Assembly: GCA_031180665.1 (NCBI GenBank)
Contig: JAPSLP010000022.1
Location: forward strand, 26,743-90,742
Source: Cupriavidus sp.
GTDB lineage: Bacteria > Pseudomonadota > Gammaproteobacteria > Burkholderiales > Burkholderiaceae
Length of the DNA stretch: 64,000 bases
Direction: 5' to 3'
Shown: piece after piece, positions 55,004-63,699 of the stretch
Numbering within the stretch: position 1 is the first letter of the stretch
Layout of the letters: each line of letters begins with the position of its first letter
Position numbers and translations under genes: made by a program
Notes under the pieces: generated by a model
What the model saw: the letters and a program-made list of their open reading frames with translations, nothing else
The model's database searches: none
What the model was told of the DNA's origin: nothing

Positions 55004-56377
55004 ATGGCACACACTGATTCCCGGCACCTGCAGGTTTCGTCGGGCAATAGCCGTTCGATGGAGCGCTTTGAATCCGCCCTCGAACTGTTGCAGGGCTACT
55101 ACGGCGATCCGCTCGCGATGATCGACGAGACCCTGGCCGAAGACCCCGAATTCGTGATGGGGCATGCACTACGCGCGGGGATGCTGATCACCGCGGGCGA
55201 TGGCACCGTGGCGCCGATGCTGCGCCAGACCGTCGAGGCCGCCGAGGCGCTGCACCGGATCGCCAACGAGCGCGAGCGCCGGCACATCGCCGCCGCGCGG
55301 GCCTGGCTCGACGGCGAATTCGCCCGCGCCAACCAGCTCTACGGCGACATCGTCATCGACTACCCGCGCGATGCCCTGGCACTGCAGGTCGCGCATATCA
55401 CCGACTTCCTGCTGGGCCAGTCGAGCATGCTGCGCGATCGCATCGCGCAGGTGCTGCCGAACTGGAATGCGCGCGTGCCGGGCTTCAGCCACGTGCTGGG
55501 CATGCATGCCTTCGGCCTGGAGGAAACCCATCTGTACGAACAGGCCGAGGAACGCGGGCGCTTCGCGCTGGGGCTCAATCCGCGCGATCCGTGGGCAATC
55601 CATGCGGTCGCGCATGTGATGGAGATGCAGGGCAGGCCGGATCAGGGCATCGGCTGGCTCCAGTCGCGCACCGACGACTGGGCGACCGGCAACATGATGG
55701 CCGTCCACAACTGGTGGCATCTGGCGCTGTTCCACCTCGAGCTCGGCCATGCCGACCAGGTGCTGGCCCTGTACGACGAGCGCATCCGCGCCGCACGCTC
55801 GGCGGTGGCGCTCGACGTGATCGACGCCAGCGCGATGCTGTGGCGGTTGCAGCTGCGCGGCATCGATGTCGGCTCGCGCTGGGCGGAACTGGCCGATACC
55901 TGCGAAGCGCGCGGCGCCGAGGGGACCTATGCGTTCAACGACGTGCACGCGGGCATCGCCTATCTCGGCGACGACCGCCCCGCGTCCTTCGCCAGGCTGA
56001 TGGCCAACATGCGGCGGGCGGCGGCGGGCTCGGGTACCAATGCGGCCATGACGCGCGAGGTCGGCCTGCCGGTGATCGAGGCGCTGTATGCCTTCGAGGC
56101 CTGCGACTACGACCATGCGATCGAGCTGCTGATGCCGGTGCGGCTGATCGCGCATCGCTTCGGCGGCAGCCACGCGCAGCGCGACATCCTGAACCTGACG
56201 CTGATCGAGGCGGCATTGCGCGGTGGCCGGGCGAATCTCGCCTGCGCGCTGGCAGCCGAGCGGATGGAGCTCAAGCCGATGACCCCGAGCCTGAGCACGC
56301 TGGTGCAGCGCGCTTCGACGCTGTACCGCGAGAGCGCAGAGGAAGACGGCCGTACACCGGCCGCGCGGGCCGCCTGA
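55004..56377 (+). CDS. TTC38-like tetratricopeptide repeat protein
   Basis: A 457-residue soluble, all-helical protein. The centre shows the pattern of the TTC38 family: AIHAVAHVMEMQGRPDQGIGWLQSRT, a NWWHLALFHLELGHADQVLALYDE segment with conserved Trp/His, and a later ALYAFEACDYDHAIELL. The function of TTC38 proteins is unknown even in eukaryotes; bacterial members occur in soil proteobacteria. The start MAHTDSR has AAGGA 8 bases upstream; ATG at 54995 is too close to it. It is divergent from the BTAD regulator and followed by a strong terminator. Confidence 0.85.
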   Translation: MAHTDSRHLQVSSGNSRSMERFESALELLQGYYGDPLAMIDETLAEDPEFVMGHALRAGMLITAGDGTVAPMLRQTVEAAEALHRIANERERRHIAAARAWLDGEFARANQLYGDIVIDYPRDALALQVAHITDFLLGQSSMLRDRIAQVLPNWNARVPGFSHVLGMHAFGLEETHLYEQAEERGRFALGLNPRDPWAIHAVAHVMEMQGRPDQGIGWLQSRTDDWATGNMMAVHNWWHLALFHLELGHADQVLALYDERIRAARSAVALDVIDASAMLWRLQLRGIDVGSRWAELADTCEARGAEGTYAFNDVHAGIAYLGDDRPASFARLMANMRRAAAGSGTNAAMTREVGLPVIEALYAFEACDYDHAIELLMPVRLIAHRFGGSHAQRDILNLTLIEAALRGGRANLACALAAERMELKPMTPSLSTLVQRASTLYRESAEEDGRTPAARAA

Positions 56378-56430
56378 GCCTCGCACCGGGCGCGGGCGAG
56401 GCGCGCGCCAACCGGCCTGCGTGATCGGGC

Positions 56431-56455
56431 GGATCGATCGTGCGGATCGATCGTG
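56431..56455. repeat. Two 12-bp repeats GGATCGATCGTG
   Basis: Identical units at 56431-56442 and 56444-56455, each containing the palindrome CGATCG, just upstream of the terminator of the TPR gene. No function suggested. Confidence 0.7.
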
Positions 56456-56479
56456 GATCGCCAGTACGCAGGCAAGCCA

Positions 56480-56512
56480 CCGCAGGCGGCCTTGTGCCGC
56501 CTGCGGTTTTTT
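56480..56512 (+). terminator. Rho-independent terminator of the TTC38-like gene
   Basis: Perfect 11-bp stem CCGCAGGCGGC / GCCGCCTGCGG, loop CTTGT, then six T residues. It separates the TPR gene from the hybrid kinase downstream. Confidence 0.95.
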
Positions 56513-56568
56513 GGCGCGCCGCCAGGGCTGGCTGTATCCTTTGCGTCATCCCAGCCCGGAGCTTGAAC

Positions 56569-58188
56569 ATGACACACCCCACAGAGCCGGCGCACGGTAC
56601 GGAGCCCTCCGCCAACGCGGAAGGCACGCCCAAGCAGCTGGAAGCGAAGTATCGGGCCCTGGTCGAAGCCATTCAGGACTACGCGATCTTTACGCTCGAC
56701 GTGACCGGCAATATCACCAGCTGGAACCGTGGCGTGACCAAGATCAAGGGCTATGCCCCGCACGAAATCATTGGCAAGCATTTCTCGGTGTTCTATACAC
56801 CCGATGCCGTCGCACGCGGCTGGCCGGACTACGAGCTGCGCCGCGCCGCCGCCGATGGCCGCTTCGAGGACGAAGGCTGGCGCGTGCGCAAGGACGGCAC
56901 GCTGTTCTGGGCCAACGTCACCATCACGGCGATATTCGACGAGCACAACGTGCTGCAGGGCTTTGCCAAGGTCACGCGCGACATGACCGAGCGCAAGCGC
57001 CTGGAAGAACTCGAGCAGTCGAGCCGGCGCATGAGCGAGTTCCTCGCCACGCTGTCGCATGAATTGCGCAATCCGCTGGCGCCGATGCGCAACGCCGTCA
57101 ACCTGATGCGGCTCGAGACGCTGGGCTCGGGCGACCAACGGGCGCCGCGCGACAGCGCGACGCTGCGCCAATGCCAGAGCGTACTGGACCGGCAGCTGTC
57201 CCATATGACGCGGCTGGTCGACGACCTGCTCGACATGGGCCGCATCACCTCGGGCAAGGTCGAGCTGCAGTACAGCCGCGTGGACCTGGCGGACATCGTC
57301 ACGCGGGCGGCCGAAGCCGCCAAGCCGACGCTGGGGCGCCGGCGGCAACGGCTGGACCTGCAGGTGCCGGAGCACATCGCGATGCGGGCCGATCCGATCC
57401 GCCTGATCCAGGTGCTGCAGAACCTGCTGCTGAACGCCTCGAAATTCTCGCCGCCGGGCAGCCGGATCGCGATCGAGGCGCAGCTGCAGCCGCAGGCGGT
57501 GGAACTGCGCGTCATCGACGAGGGCATCGGCATTCCGGCCAGCGAGACCGAGAGCATCTTCGACCTGTTCGTGCAGCACAAGCACGGCAAGGTGTCCGAC
57601 GAGGGCGGGCTGGGCATCGGCCTGTCGCTGTGCCGGTCGCTGGTGGAACTGCACGGCGGCTCGATCCGCGCCAACAGCCCGGGCGAAGGCATGGGCAGCA
57701 CCTTCACGATCCGCCTGCCGCTGGGCCTGGACAGCGCTGACGAGAAGCGCGAAGCGGCGGTGCCGCTGCCGGCCGGCGCACTGCGCGTGATGGTGGTAGA
57801 CGACAATCGCGATTCCGCCGACAGCCTCGGCATGCTGCTGCAGGCGATGGGGCACGAGGTCCATATCGCCTACGACGCCGAGGGCGCCGTCGAGATCGCG
57901 GGCAGCTTCGTGCCGCAACTGGCGCTGATCGATATCGCGATGCCGGTGGTCGATGGCTTCGCACTGCTGCGCGGATTGAAAAACATGCGCGGCTGGTCCG
58001 GCACCGTGTTCGCCGCCATGACCGGTTTCGGCCAGCCGAGCGACCGGGCCGAAACCAAGGCCGCGGGCTTTCACTTCCATATCGTCAAGCCGGTCGAGCT
58101 GCCCAAACTCCAGATGCTGCTGGCCATGGTCGAGCAGGGCACGATCGCCGATGCCGGCCCGGCCGGCAATCCACCGTCAGCACCGTAG
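56569..58188 (+). CDS. PAS-domain hybrid histidine kinase
   Basis: A 539-residue cytoplasmic sensor kinase, no membrane segment. An N-terminal PAS/PAC pair (about 25-145) reads YAIFTLDVTGNITSWNRG and later VTRDMTERKRLEE. HisKA follows with His164 in TLSHELRNPLAP, then the ATPase domain (LLLNASKFSPP, IDEGIGIP, GLGIGLSLC). A receiver domain (about 400-520) has VVDDNRDSADSLG and phospho-acceptor Asp455 in LIDIAMPVVDG. It is a single gene with a CCGGAG ribosome site. The chemotaxis-like receiver has no fused output, so it may relay to an unlinked HPt or act as a phosphate sink. Confidence 0.93.
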   Translation: MTHPTEPAHGTEPSANAEGTPKQLEAKYRALVEAIQDYAIFTLDVTGNITSWNRGVTKIKGYAPHEIIGKHFSVFYTPDAVARGWPDYELRRAAADGRFEDEGWRVRKDGTLFWANVTITAIFDEHNVLQGFAKVTRDMTERKRLEELEQSSRRMSEFLATLSHELRNPLAPMRNAVNLMRLETLGSGDQRAPRDSATLRQCQSVLDRQLSHMTRLVDDLLDMGRITSGKVELQYSRVDLADIVTRAAEAAKPTLGRRRQRLDLQVPEHIAMRADPIRLIQVLQNLLLNASKFSPPGSRIAIEAQLQPQAVELRVIDEGIGIPASETESIFDLFVQHKHGKVSDEGGLGIGLSLCRSLVELHGGSIRANSPGEGMGSTFTIRLPLGLDSADEKREAAVPLPAGALRVMVVDDNRDSADSLGMLLQAMGHEVHIAYDAEGAVEIAGSFVPQLALIDIAMPVVDGFALLRGLKNMRGWSGTVFAAMTGFGQPSDRAETKAAGFHFHIVKPVELPKLQMLLAMVEQGTIADAGPAGNPPSAP

Positions 58189-58405
58189 CCCCCGTCCGAA
58201 CGAAGGCGTAGCGGCACGCCTGCGCGGCGTGGCCGCTACGTCCCGGGCCCCGCGCCCGCCTTCCCCCTTCTCTTCTCCTTTCCCCGCCCGGCACGTACGC
58301 CGCCGGCCTTTCGCCGGTCGGCGCGGCGGCGCGTCGCCGTTCGCCGTGCATTTGCATCGATAGGCGTAAACCCGCATCGCGGCATAAATGGCTTGACCCG
58401 TTAAT

Positions 58406-58424
58406 TCACAGATATAAACTGTGA
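58406..58424. promoter_or_regulatory. Palindromic operator candidate TCACAG-N7-CTGTGA
   Basis: Perfect 6-bp inverted repeat around ATATAAA, in a sharply AT-rich stretch (58380-58445) of an otherwise GC-rich genome. TTGACC at 58393 may be a -35 element. It lies 41 bp before the cupin start, so it probably controls the catabolic cluster; the IclR regulator at 62479 is the nearest candidate. Bases 58189-58379 hold no gene that I can see. Confidence 0.55.
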
Positions 58425-58464
58425 TTCATCATTTAGAATTCTGAAGTCATACCGAGGCTTACCC

Positions 58465-58854
58465 GTGCCAGACCGCCCCACCTATTTCGTATCGCTCGAC
58501 GACGTCCCCGGCTATCACCCCGCCAACCACGTCGGCACGCTGAACCGCCGCCTGATCGGCCCCGAAACGGTGGGCGCGCGGCATCTCGAGGTGGTGCACG
58601 GCACCATCGAAAAGGGCAAGGGTGCGCTGCCGCATGCGCACCCGGGCATCGAGCAGGTCTGCTACCTCCTCGAAGGCCGCGCCCTGGCCGAAGTCGGCGG
58701 GCAGCGCCGCGAGCTGGGTCCGGGCGACTGCTGCTTCTTTCCCGCCGACGAGATGCATGTGTTCACGGTGGTCAGCGACGAACCGGTCAAGGTGCTGGTC
58801 ATCTATTCGCCGCCGTACGAGGAATCGTCGGAACGCGTGGTGCGGCCCGCCTGA
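58465..58854 (+). CDS. Cupin-domain protein
   Basis: A 129-residue single-domain cupin. Motif 1 is PHAHPGIEQVCYLLEGRALAEVGG, with two His and one Glu as metal ligands, and motif 2 is PGDCCFFPADEMHVFTVVSDEP, with the fourth His. It may be an isomerase, decarboxylase or dioxygenase, or bind a small ligand. The start is GTG with a GAGG site. It heads the cluster with a Bug protein, acyl-CoA dehydrogenase and CoA-transferase, which suggests work on the same carboxylic acid. Confidence 0.88.
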   Translation: MPDRPTYFVSLDDVPGYHPANHVGTLNRRLIGPETVGARHLEVVHGTIEKGKGALPHAHPGIEQVCYLLEGRALAEVGGQRRELGPGDCCFFPADEMHVFTVVSDEPVKVLVIYSPPYEESSERVVRPA

Positions 58855-58915
58855 GCCGCACCCAACCATGAGCCCGCGCCAGTCGGGCCATCCCACCATA
58901 ACGAGGAGACAGACG

Positions 58916-59911
58916 ATGAACATGCTGACCAGGCAGGGCTTGGGCCGCCTAGTGAGCGGGGCCGCGGCGGCCCTGGCGATGACGTTGACCGTGGCCGCGC
59001 CCGCCGCGCTGGCCGACACCTTCCCTTCGAAGCCGATCAAGCTGGTGGTGCCATTCGCCGCCGGCAGCGGCACCGATGCGGTGGCCCGGCTGACGGCGAA
59101 ATATCTGGGCGAGTCGCTCGGCCAGTCGGTCGTGGTCGAGAACAAGCCGGGCGCCAACGGCACCATTGCCGCCGAATACGTGGCCAAGGCCGCGCCGGAC
59201 GGCTACACGCTATTCATGACGACGAACACCACGCATTCGGCCAATCCGTCGCTGATGAAGCAGCTGCGCTACGACCCGGTCAAGGACTTCACCCCGGTCG
59301 CACGCATGGGCAACCTGCCGTTCATGCTGGTCGTCAGCCCCTCGCTGCCGGTCAAGACGCTGCCGGAGTTCATCGCCTACGCCAAGTCGCATCCGGGCCT
59401 GTCCTATGGCAGCGGCAACAGCACCGGCATCGTCGCCGGCGCGACGCTGGCGCGGATGGCTGGCCTCAATATGCTGCACGTCCCCTACAAGAGCACGCCG
59501 CCGGCGATGACCGACGTGATCGGCGGTCAGATCCAGCTGATGTTCGTCGACTTCGCCGCCGGCATCGCCAACGTCAAGGCCGGCAAGCTGCGCGCCCTGG
59601 GCGTGACCACCGCACAGCGCAGCGAGCTGCTGCCCGAGGTGCCGCCGCTGGCCAGCGTGCCCGAGCTCAAGGGCTTCGATATCACGTCCTGGAACGGCGT
59701 GTTCGCGCCGGCCGGCACGCCGGCCCCGGTGGTCGAGCGGCTCAATCGCGAACTGGTGGCGATCGTCTCCAACAAGCAGCACGCCGCGCAGTACTACGCC
59801 TTCGGCTTCGAACCCTTCGGCAGCACGCCGGCGGAGTTGGGCAGCTTCGTCACGGCGGAACTGCGCAAATGGTCGAAGCTGGTCAAGGATGCGGGCATCC
59901 AGCCCGAATGA
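58916..59911 (+). CDS. Bug/TctC family periplasmic solute-binding protein
   Basis: A 331-residue secreted binding protein with a signal peptide of about 34 residues (LVSGAAAALAMTLTVAAPAALA). Bug motifs: PSKPIKLVVPFAAGSGTDAVAR, VVVENKPGANGTIAAEYVA, DGYTLFMTTN and MLHVPYK. It binds an organic acid in the periplasm. There is no tctA/tctB nearby. GAGGAG lies 8 bases before the ATG. It shares a cluster with cupin, acyl-CoA dehydrogenase and CoA-transferase genes, so its ligand is presumably the acid they activate and degrade. Confidence 0.92.
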   Translation: MNMLTRQGLGRLVSGAAAALAMTLTVAAPAALADTFPSKPIKLVVPFAAGSGTDAVARLTAKYLGESLGQSVVVENKPGANGTIAAEYVAKAAPDGYTLFMTTNTTHSANPSLMKQLRYDPVKDFTPVARMGNLPFMLVVSPSLPVKTLPEFIAYAKSHPGLSYGSGNSTGIVAGATLARMAGLNMLHVPYKSTPPAMTDVIGGQIQLMFVDFAAGIANVKAGKLRALGVTTAQRSELLPEVPPLASVPELKGFDITSWNGVFAPAGTPAPVVERLNRELVAIVSNKQHAAQYYAFGFEPFGSTPAELGSFVTAELRKWSKLVKDAGIQPE

Positions 59912-60010
59912 CCGGCCATCGTGCCGCGCCGCGGCGCCGCTCCTGACACCAGCGCGAACGCCGCCACGGCACCCGCCAACGAACCACAGCCGCAACACGA
60001 GGACAGCGAC

Positions 60011-61177
60011 GTGAATTTCGAACTCTCGGACCAGCAGACCGCCATTGTCGAAGCGGTGCGCACGGTCTGCTCCCGCTTCGACATGGAATATTGGGACCGG
60101 CTCGACCGCGACCACACCTTCCCGCACGATTTCCATGCGGCGATGTGCGAAGGCGGATGGCTTGGCGTGGCGATGCCGGAAGCGCTCGGCGGCGCCGGCC
60201 TGGGCATCCTGGAAGCGGCGCTGGTGATGCAGGCCATCTCGGAGTCGGGTGCCGGCATGAGCGGCGCCTCGGCGGTGCATATGAATGTGTTCGGCCTGAA
60301 CCCGGTGGTGGTGTTCGGCTCGCCCGGGCAGCAGTCCCGCTTCCTGCCGCCGCTGATCGCGGGCCGCGAGAAGGCGTGCTTCGCCGTGACCGAGCCCGAC
60401 GCCGGGCTCGACACCACGCGGCTGAAGACCTTCGCGCGCAAGGTCGACGGCGGCTATCAGGTCAGCGGACGCAAGATCTGGATCTCGACCGCGCAGGTCG
60501 CCGACCGCATGCTGCTGCTGGCGCGCACGCAGACGCTGGAGTCGGTCGGCAAGCCCACCGAGGGCCTGTCGCTGTTCTACACCGCGCTGGACCGCAACCG
60601 CATCGAGGTGCGCGAGATCGACAAGATGGGCCGCGGCGCCGTCGACTCGAACATGCTGTTCATCGACGAGCTGTTCGTCCCCGACGAAGACCTGATCGGC
60701 GAGGAGGGACGCGGCTTCGAATACATCCTGCACGGGCTGAACCCCGAGCGGATCCTGATCGCCGCCGAAGCTGTCGGCCTTGGCCGCGCGGCGCTGGCGA
60801 TCGCCACGCAATACGCCAAGGACCGCGTGGTGTTCGGCCGGCCCATCGGCGCCAACCAGGGCGTGCAGCACCCGCTGGCCCAGGCCTGGATGCAGCTCGA
60901 GGCGGCCAACCTGATGGTGATGAAGGCCGCGGCGCGCTACGACGCGGGACTGTCCTGCGGCGCCGAAGCCAACACCGCCAAGTACCTGGCCGCCGAAGGG
61001 GGCCACAACGCCTGCCAGACCGCGATCCTGACCCTCGGCGGCATGGGCTATTCGCGCGAGTACCGCGTCGAGCGGCTGCTGCGCGAATCGTATATTCCGC
61101 GCATTGCGCCGGTCAGCCCGCAGCTGATCCAGTGCTTCATCGCCGAGCGCGTGCTCGGCCTGCCGAAATCGTACTGA
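60011..61177 (+). CDS. Acyl-CoA dehydrogenase
   Basis: A 388-residue FAD enzyme oxidising an acyl-CoA at the alpha-beta bond. The three-domain pattern is complete: N-terminal helical NFELSDQQTAIVEAVRTVC, central CFAVTEPDAGLDTTRLKT and GRKIWISTAQVADRMLLLART, and C-terminal FGRPIGANQGVQHPLAQAWMQLE and LTLGGMGYSREYRVERLLRE. I take the GTG start (VNFELSD) because GAGGA lies 8 bases upstream and the longer frame would add a disordered 30-residue tail. Electrons would go to ETF, not encoded here. Next gene is a CoA-transferase, so the pair likely activates and oxidises one substrate. Confidence 0.93.
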   Translation: MNFELSDQQTAIVEAVRTVCSRFDMEYWDRLDRDHTFPHDFHAAMCEGGWLGVAMPEALGGAGLGILEAALVMQAISESGAGMSGASAVHMNVFGLNPVVVFGSPGQQSRFLPPLIAGREKACFAVTEPDAGLDTTRLKTFARKVDGGYQVSGRKIWISTAQVADRMLLLARTQTLESVGKPTEGLSLFYTALDRNRIEVREIDKMGRGAVDSNMLFIDELFVPDEDLIGEEGRGFEYILHGLNPERILIAAEAVGLGRAALAIATQYAKDRVVFGRPIGANQGVQHPLAQAWMQLEAANLMVMKAAARYDAGLSCGAEANTAKYLAAEGGHNACQTAILTLGGMGYSREYRVERLLRESYIPRIAPVSPQLIQCFIAERVLGLPKSY

Positions 61178-61197
61178 GCGCCGGAGGACAACCCGTG

Positions 61198-62397
61198 ATG
61201 GATCACGGCATGAAGAATTCGCCTTGGGACGCGCCGGACGGCGGCGCCACCGCCGCCACCGGTCCGCTGGCCGGCGTGCGCGTGGTCGACATGACCTCGG
61301 TCGGCATGGGCCCGTATGCGACGCAGATCCTCGGCGACATGGGCGCGCAGGTGATCAAGGTCGAATCTCCGGAAGGGGACGTCTTCCGCCATGCGGAGCC
61401 GGCGCGGCATCCGACCATGGGCGCGGCCTTCCTGAACCTGAACCGCAACAAGCGCTTCGTCGTGCTCGACCTGAAGCGGCCGGACGACCTGGCCGCGCTC
61501 AAGCGCCTGCTCGCCGAGGCGGATGTGTTCGTCTCCAACGTCCGCCCCGCCTCGCTGCGCAAGCTCGGCCTGGACTACGCGTCGCTGCGCGAAGACCATC
61601 CGCGCCTCATTTATTGCGGCGCCTACGGCTATGCGGAAGACGGTCCGTATGCGGGACAGCCGGCGTTCGACGACATCATCCAGGCGCGCAGCGGACTGGC
61701 GCAGTTCCAGGGCGCGAACGGCGAGCAGGGCCCGCGCTACGTCAACACGATCCTGGCCGACAAGGTCGCTGGACTGACCGTCGCCTACGCGATTCCGATG
61801 GCGCTCTATGAACGCGAGCGCTCCGGGCAGGGCCAGGCGATCGAGGTGCCGATGTTCGAGACGCTGGTGTCCTTTCTCGCGGTCGAACAGCTGGCCGCGC
61901 GCACGTTCGTGCCGCCGCTCGGCGACGCGGGCTACGGGCGCGTGATGTCGCCGCACCGCAAGCCGTACCAGACCGCCGACGGCCATCTGGCACTGCTGCC
62001 GTACACCAGCGCGCAATGGGCCCGCTTCTTCGCGGTGGCCGGGCGCCCCGAGCTTGCCGCCGATCCGCGTTACGCCGACCCTGCCGGCCGCAGCGCCCAT
62101 ATCGATTCGCTGTACGCGACGCTGGCGGACATCGTGCGCACGAAAACCACCGCGCAATGGCTGGACCTGCTGCGCGACGCCGACATCCCGCACAGCGAGG
62201 TGCCGCGCTTCGACAGCGTGCTGGACGACCCCCATCTGCGCGCGACCGGCATGGTGTTCGAGTACGCGCATCCGACCGAGGGCAAGTTGCGCGCGGTCGG
62301 GATTCCGACCCGCTTCTCCCGCACGCCCGGCAATATCCGCCATTGGCCGCAGCCGCTGCCCAGGCGTGGCGCAGAGGCGGCGATCGATCCCGCGTAG
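61198..62397 (+). CDS. CaiB/BaiF family (class III) CoA-transferase
   Basis: A 399-residue enzyme moving CoA between carboxylates. Features: GPLAGVRVVDMTSVGMGPYATQILGDMGAQVIKVE at the N-terminus, LNLNRNKRFVVLDLK and FDDIIQARSGLAQFQG, which carries the catalytic Asp of the family. ATG at 61198 is preceded in frame by GTG at 61195, which is better spaced (7 bases) from GGAGG; either could be the start. It begins 20 bp after the acyl-CoA dehydrogenase stop, a tight operon. It probably activates the acid captured by the Bug protein. Confidence 0.92.
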   Translation: MDHGMKNSPWDAPDGGATAATGPLAGVRVVDMTSVGMGPYATQILGDMGAQVIKVESPEGDVFRHAEPARHPTMGAAFLNLNRNKRFVVLDLKRPDDLAALKRLLAEADVFVSNVRPASLRKLGLDYASLREDHPRLIYCGAYGYAEDGPYAGQPAFDDIIQARSGLAQFQGANGEQGPRYVNTILADKVAGLTVAYAIPMALYERERSGQGQAIEVPMFETLVSFLAVEQLAARTFVPPLGDAGYGRVMSPHRKPYQTADGHLALLPYTSAQWARFFAVAGRPELAADPRYADPAGRSAHIDSLYATLADIVRTKTTAQWLDLLRDADIPHSEVPRFDSVLDDPHLRATGMVFEYAHPTEGKLRAVGIPTRFSRTPGNIRHWPQPLPRRGAEAAIDPA

Positions 62398-62478
62398 TGC
62401 CGGTACCGCCGGCCGAGGCCTTACACTGTCGGCCTTGCGCAGCATGCCCCCGATCAACAGGCCGACAGGAACAAGCAG

Positions 62479-63246
62479 ATGACCGCCGTGGAACCCGCCG
62501 ACAAAGCCGCGAGTTCGAACGTCAAGACCGCGCTGCGCGTGGTCGAGATCATGGAGATCTACGCGCGCGAAGGACGCTCGCTGACGCTGACAGAGTTGGC
62601 CAGGCTGCTCGGCGCGCCGATGTCGAGCTGCCTGGGCCTGATCCGCACGCTGGCGGCGCTGGGCTATCTGTACGAGACCGGGCGGCGCCAGGGCTACTAT
62701 CCGACCGGCCGCCTGCTGGCGATCGCGCAACGCATCGCAGCCAACGACCCGCTGCTCGAACGGGTGCAGCCGGTACTCGAATCGCTGCGCGATGAGACCG
62801 GCGAGACCGTGATCTTCGGCAAGCTGCAGGACGATGGCCGCGTGCTCTATCTCGATGTGGTCGAGTCCAGCAATCCGGTGCGCTACATCGCCACCGCCGG
62901 CGAACTGCGGCAGGCGCATACCAACTCGATCGGACGCGCGATCCTTTCCGCGCTGCCGGCCGCCGACCGCGACGCGCTGCTTGCGCGCGCGTCATTCGCG
63001 CCGCTGACCGCCCGCACGCTCGGCTCGCGCCAGGCGCTGGAGGCGGAACTGGAACTGTCGCGCGAGCGCGGCTGGGCGCAGAACTTCGGCGAGTCGCTGG
63101 CCGACCTCGGCGCGGTGGCGGTGCCGCTGACGCTGGCCGGCGTGGTCTACGGCGTGTCGGTGGCCGGCCCGATCCACCGCGTCGAAACGCGCGCCGCCGA
63201 CATCGCGATGCCGCTGCGCATGGCGGTTCGAAGCTTGCAGAGCTGA
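62479..63246 (+). CDS. IclR family transcriptional regulator
   Basis: A 255-residue regulator with an N-terminal winged helix (about 15-75: VKTALRVVEIMEIYAREG, LTLTELARLLGAPMSSCLGLIRTL) and the IclR effector domain (about 95-250; VIFGKLQDDGRVLYLDVVES and a C-terminal GVVYGVSVAGP). It is on the same strand and 81 bp after the CoA-transferase, so it is the likely local regulator of the acid-catabolism genes, perhaps through the 58406 palindrome or the dyads at 63390-63445. Confidence 0.92.
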   Translation: MTAVEPADKAASSNVKTALRVVEIMEIYAREGRSLTLTELARLLGAPMSSCLGLIRTLAALGYLYETGRRQGYYPTGRLLAIAQRIAANDPLLERVQPVLESLRDETGETVIFGKLQDDGRVLYLDVVESSNPVRYIATAGELRQAHTNSIGRAILSALPAADRDALLARASFAPLTARTLGSRQALEAELELSRERGWAQNFGESLADLGAVAVPLTLAGVVYGVSVAGPIHRVETRAADIAMPLRMAVRSLQS

Positions 63247-63276
63247 ACCGCGCGCGGCGGCTGCGGATGCCTGGGA

Positions 63277-63312
63277 TTTTCCCCCTCTCCCGCCAGCGGG
63301 AGAGGGGGAAAA
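63277..63312. repeat. Perfect 17-bp palindrome, dispersed-repeat type
   Basis: TTTTCCCCCTCTCCCGC, then CA, then its exact reverse complement ending in GGAAAA. Very similar CCCTCTCCCGC-GCGGGAGAGGG elements occur many times per genome in several proteobacteria. Here, 30 bp after the IclR stop, it may also work as a bidirectional terminator. Confidence 0.85.
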
Positions 63313-63389
63313 CCAGCGCACCGCAGGCCCGAGGGACCACCCGCGCGCGCGAGGCTCCACCGCCGCCCCTGAGACGCCACCCGCGGTGC

Positions 63390-63445
63390 GCGACACCTGT
63401 CGCATTCCGGACGCGACACCTGTCGCATGCCGCGACGGCGTCGCG
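63390..63445. promoter_or_regulatory. Two GCGACA-CC-TGTCGC dyads plus a CGCGACG-G-CGTCGCG dyad
   Basis: Identical 14-bp palindromes at 63390-63403 and 63413-63426 (23 bp apart), followed at 63431-63445 by a third, related dyad with 7-bp arms. The set lies in the 453-bp gap between the IclR gene and the E1 alpha gene, about 255-310 bp upstream of the latter. It is a candidate cluster of operator sites. I see no gene in the gap. Confidence 0.55.
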
Positions 63446-63699
63446 ACGTGCCGGGCCCCAGCCGCGACGTCCAAGCGCGCCGCACCGTCCCCGATCTCCC
63501 CTCCCCGATCTCCCGCAAAGCCGCCCCACACAAGGCTTTTCGGCCTCCCCCCCGACCCGGGCGGCCCACCGCCATCCCCCTGTTTCTTCGCACTGGCATC
63601 GCGCTTGCAATGACTTGGCAGCCGCGGCGCCCGTCGCACCCGCGCTTCCCCACGCGGACGCGGGCACCGCGCCAAGCGAAAGAAACAGGAGACACGACG

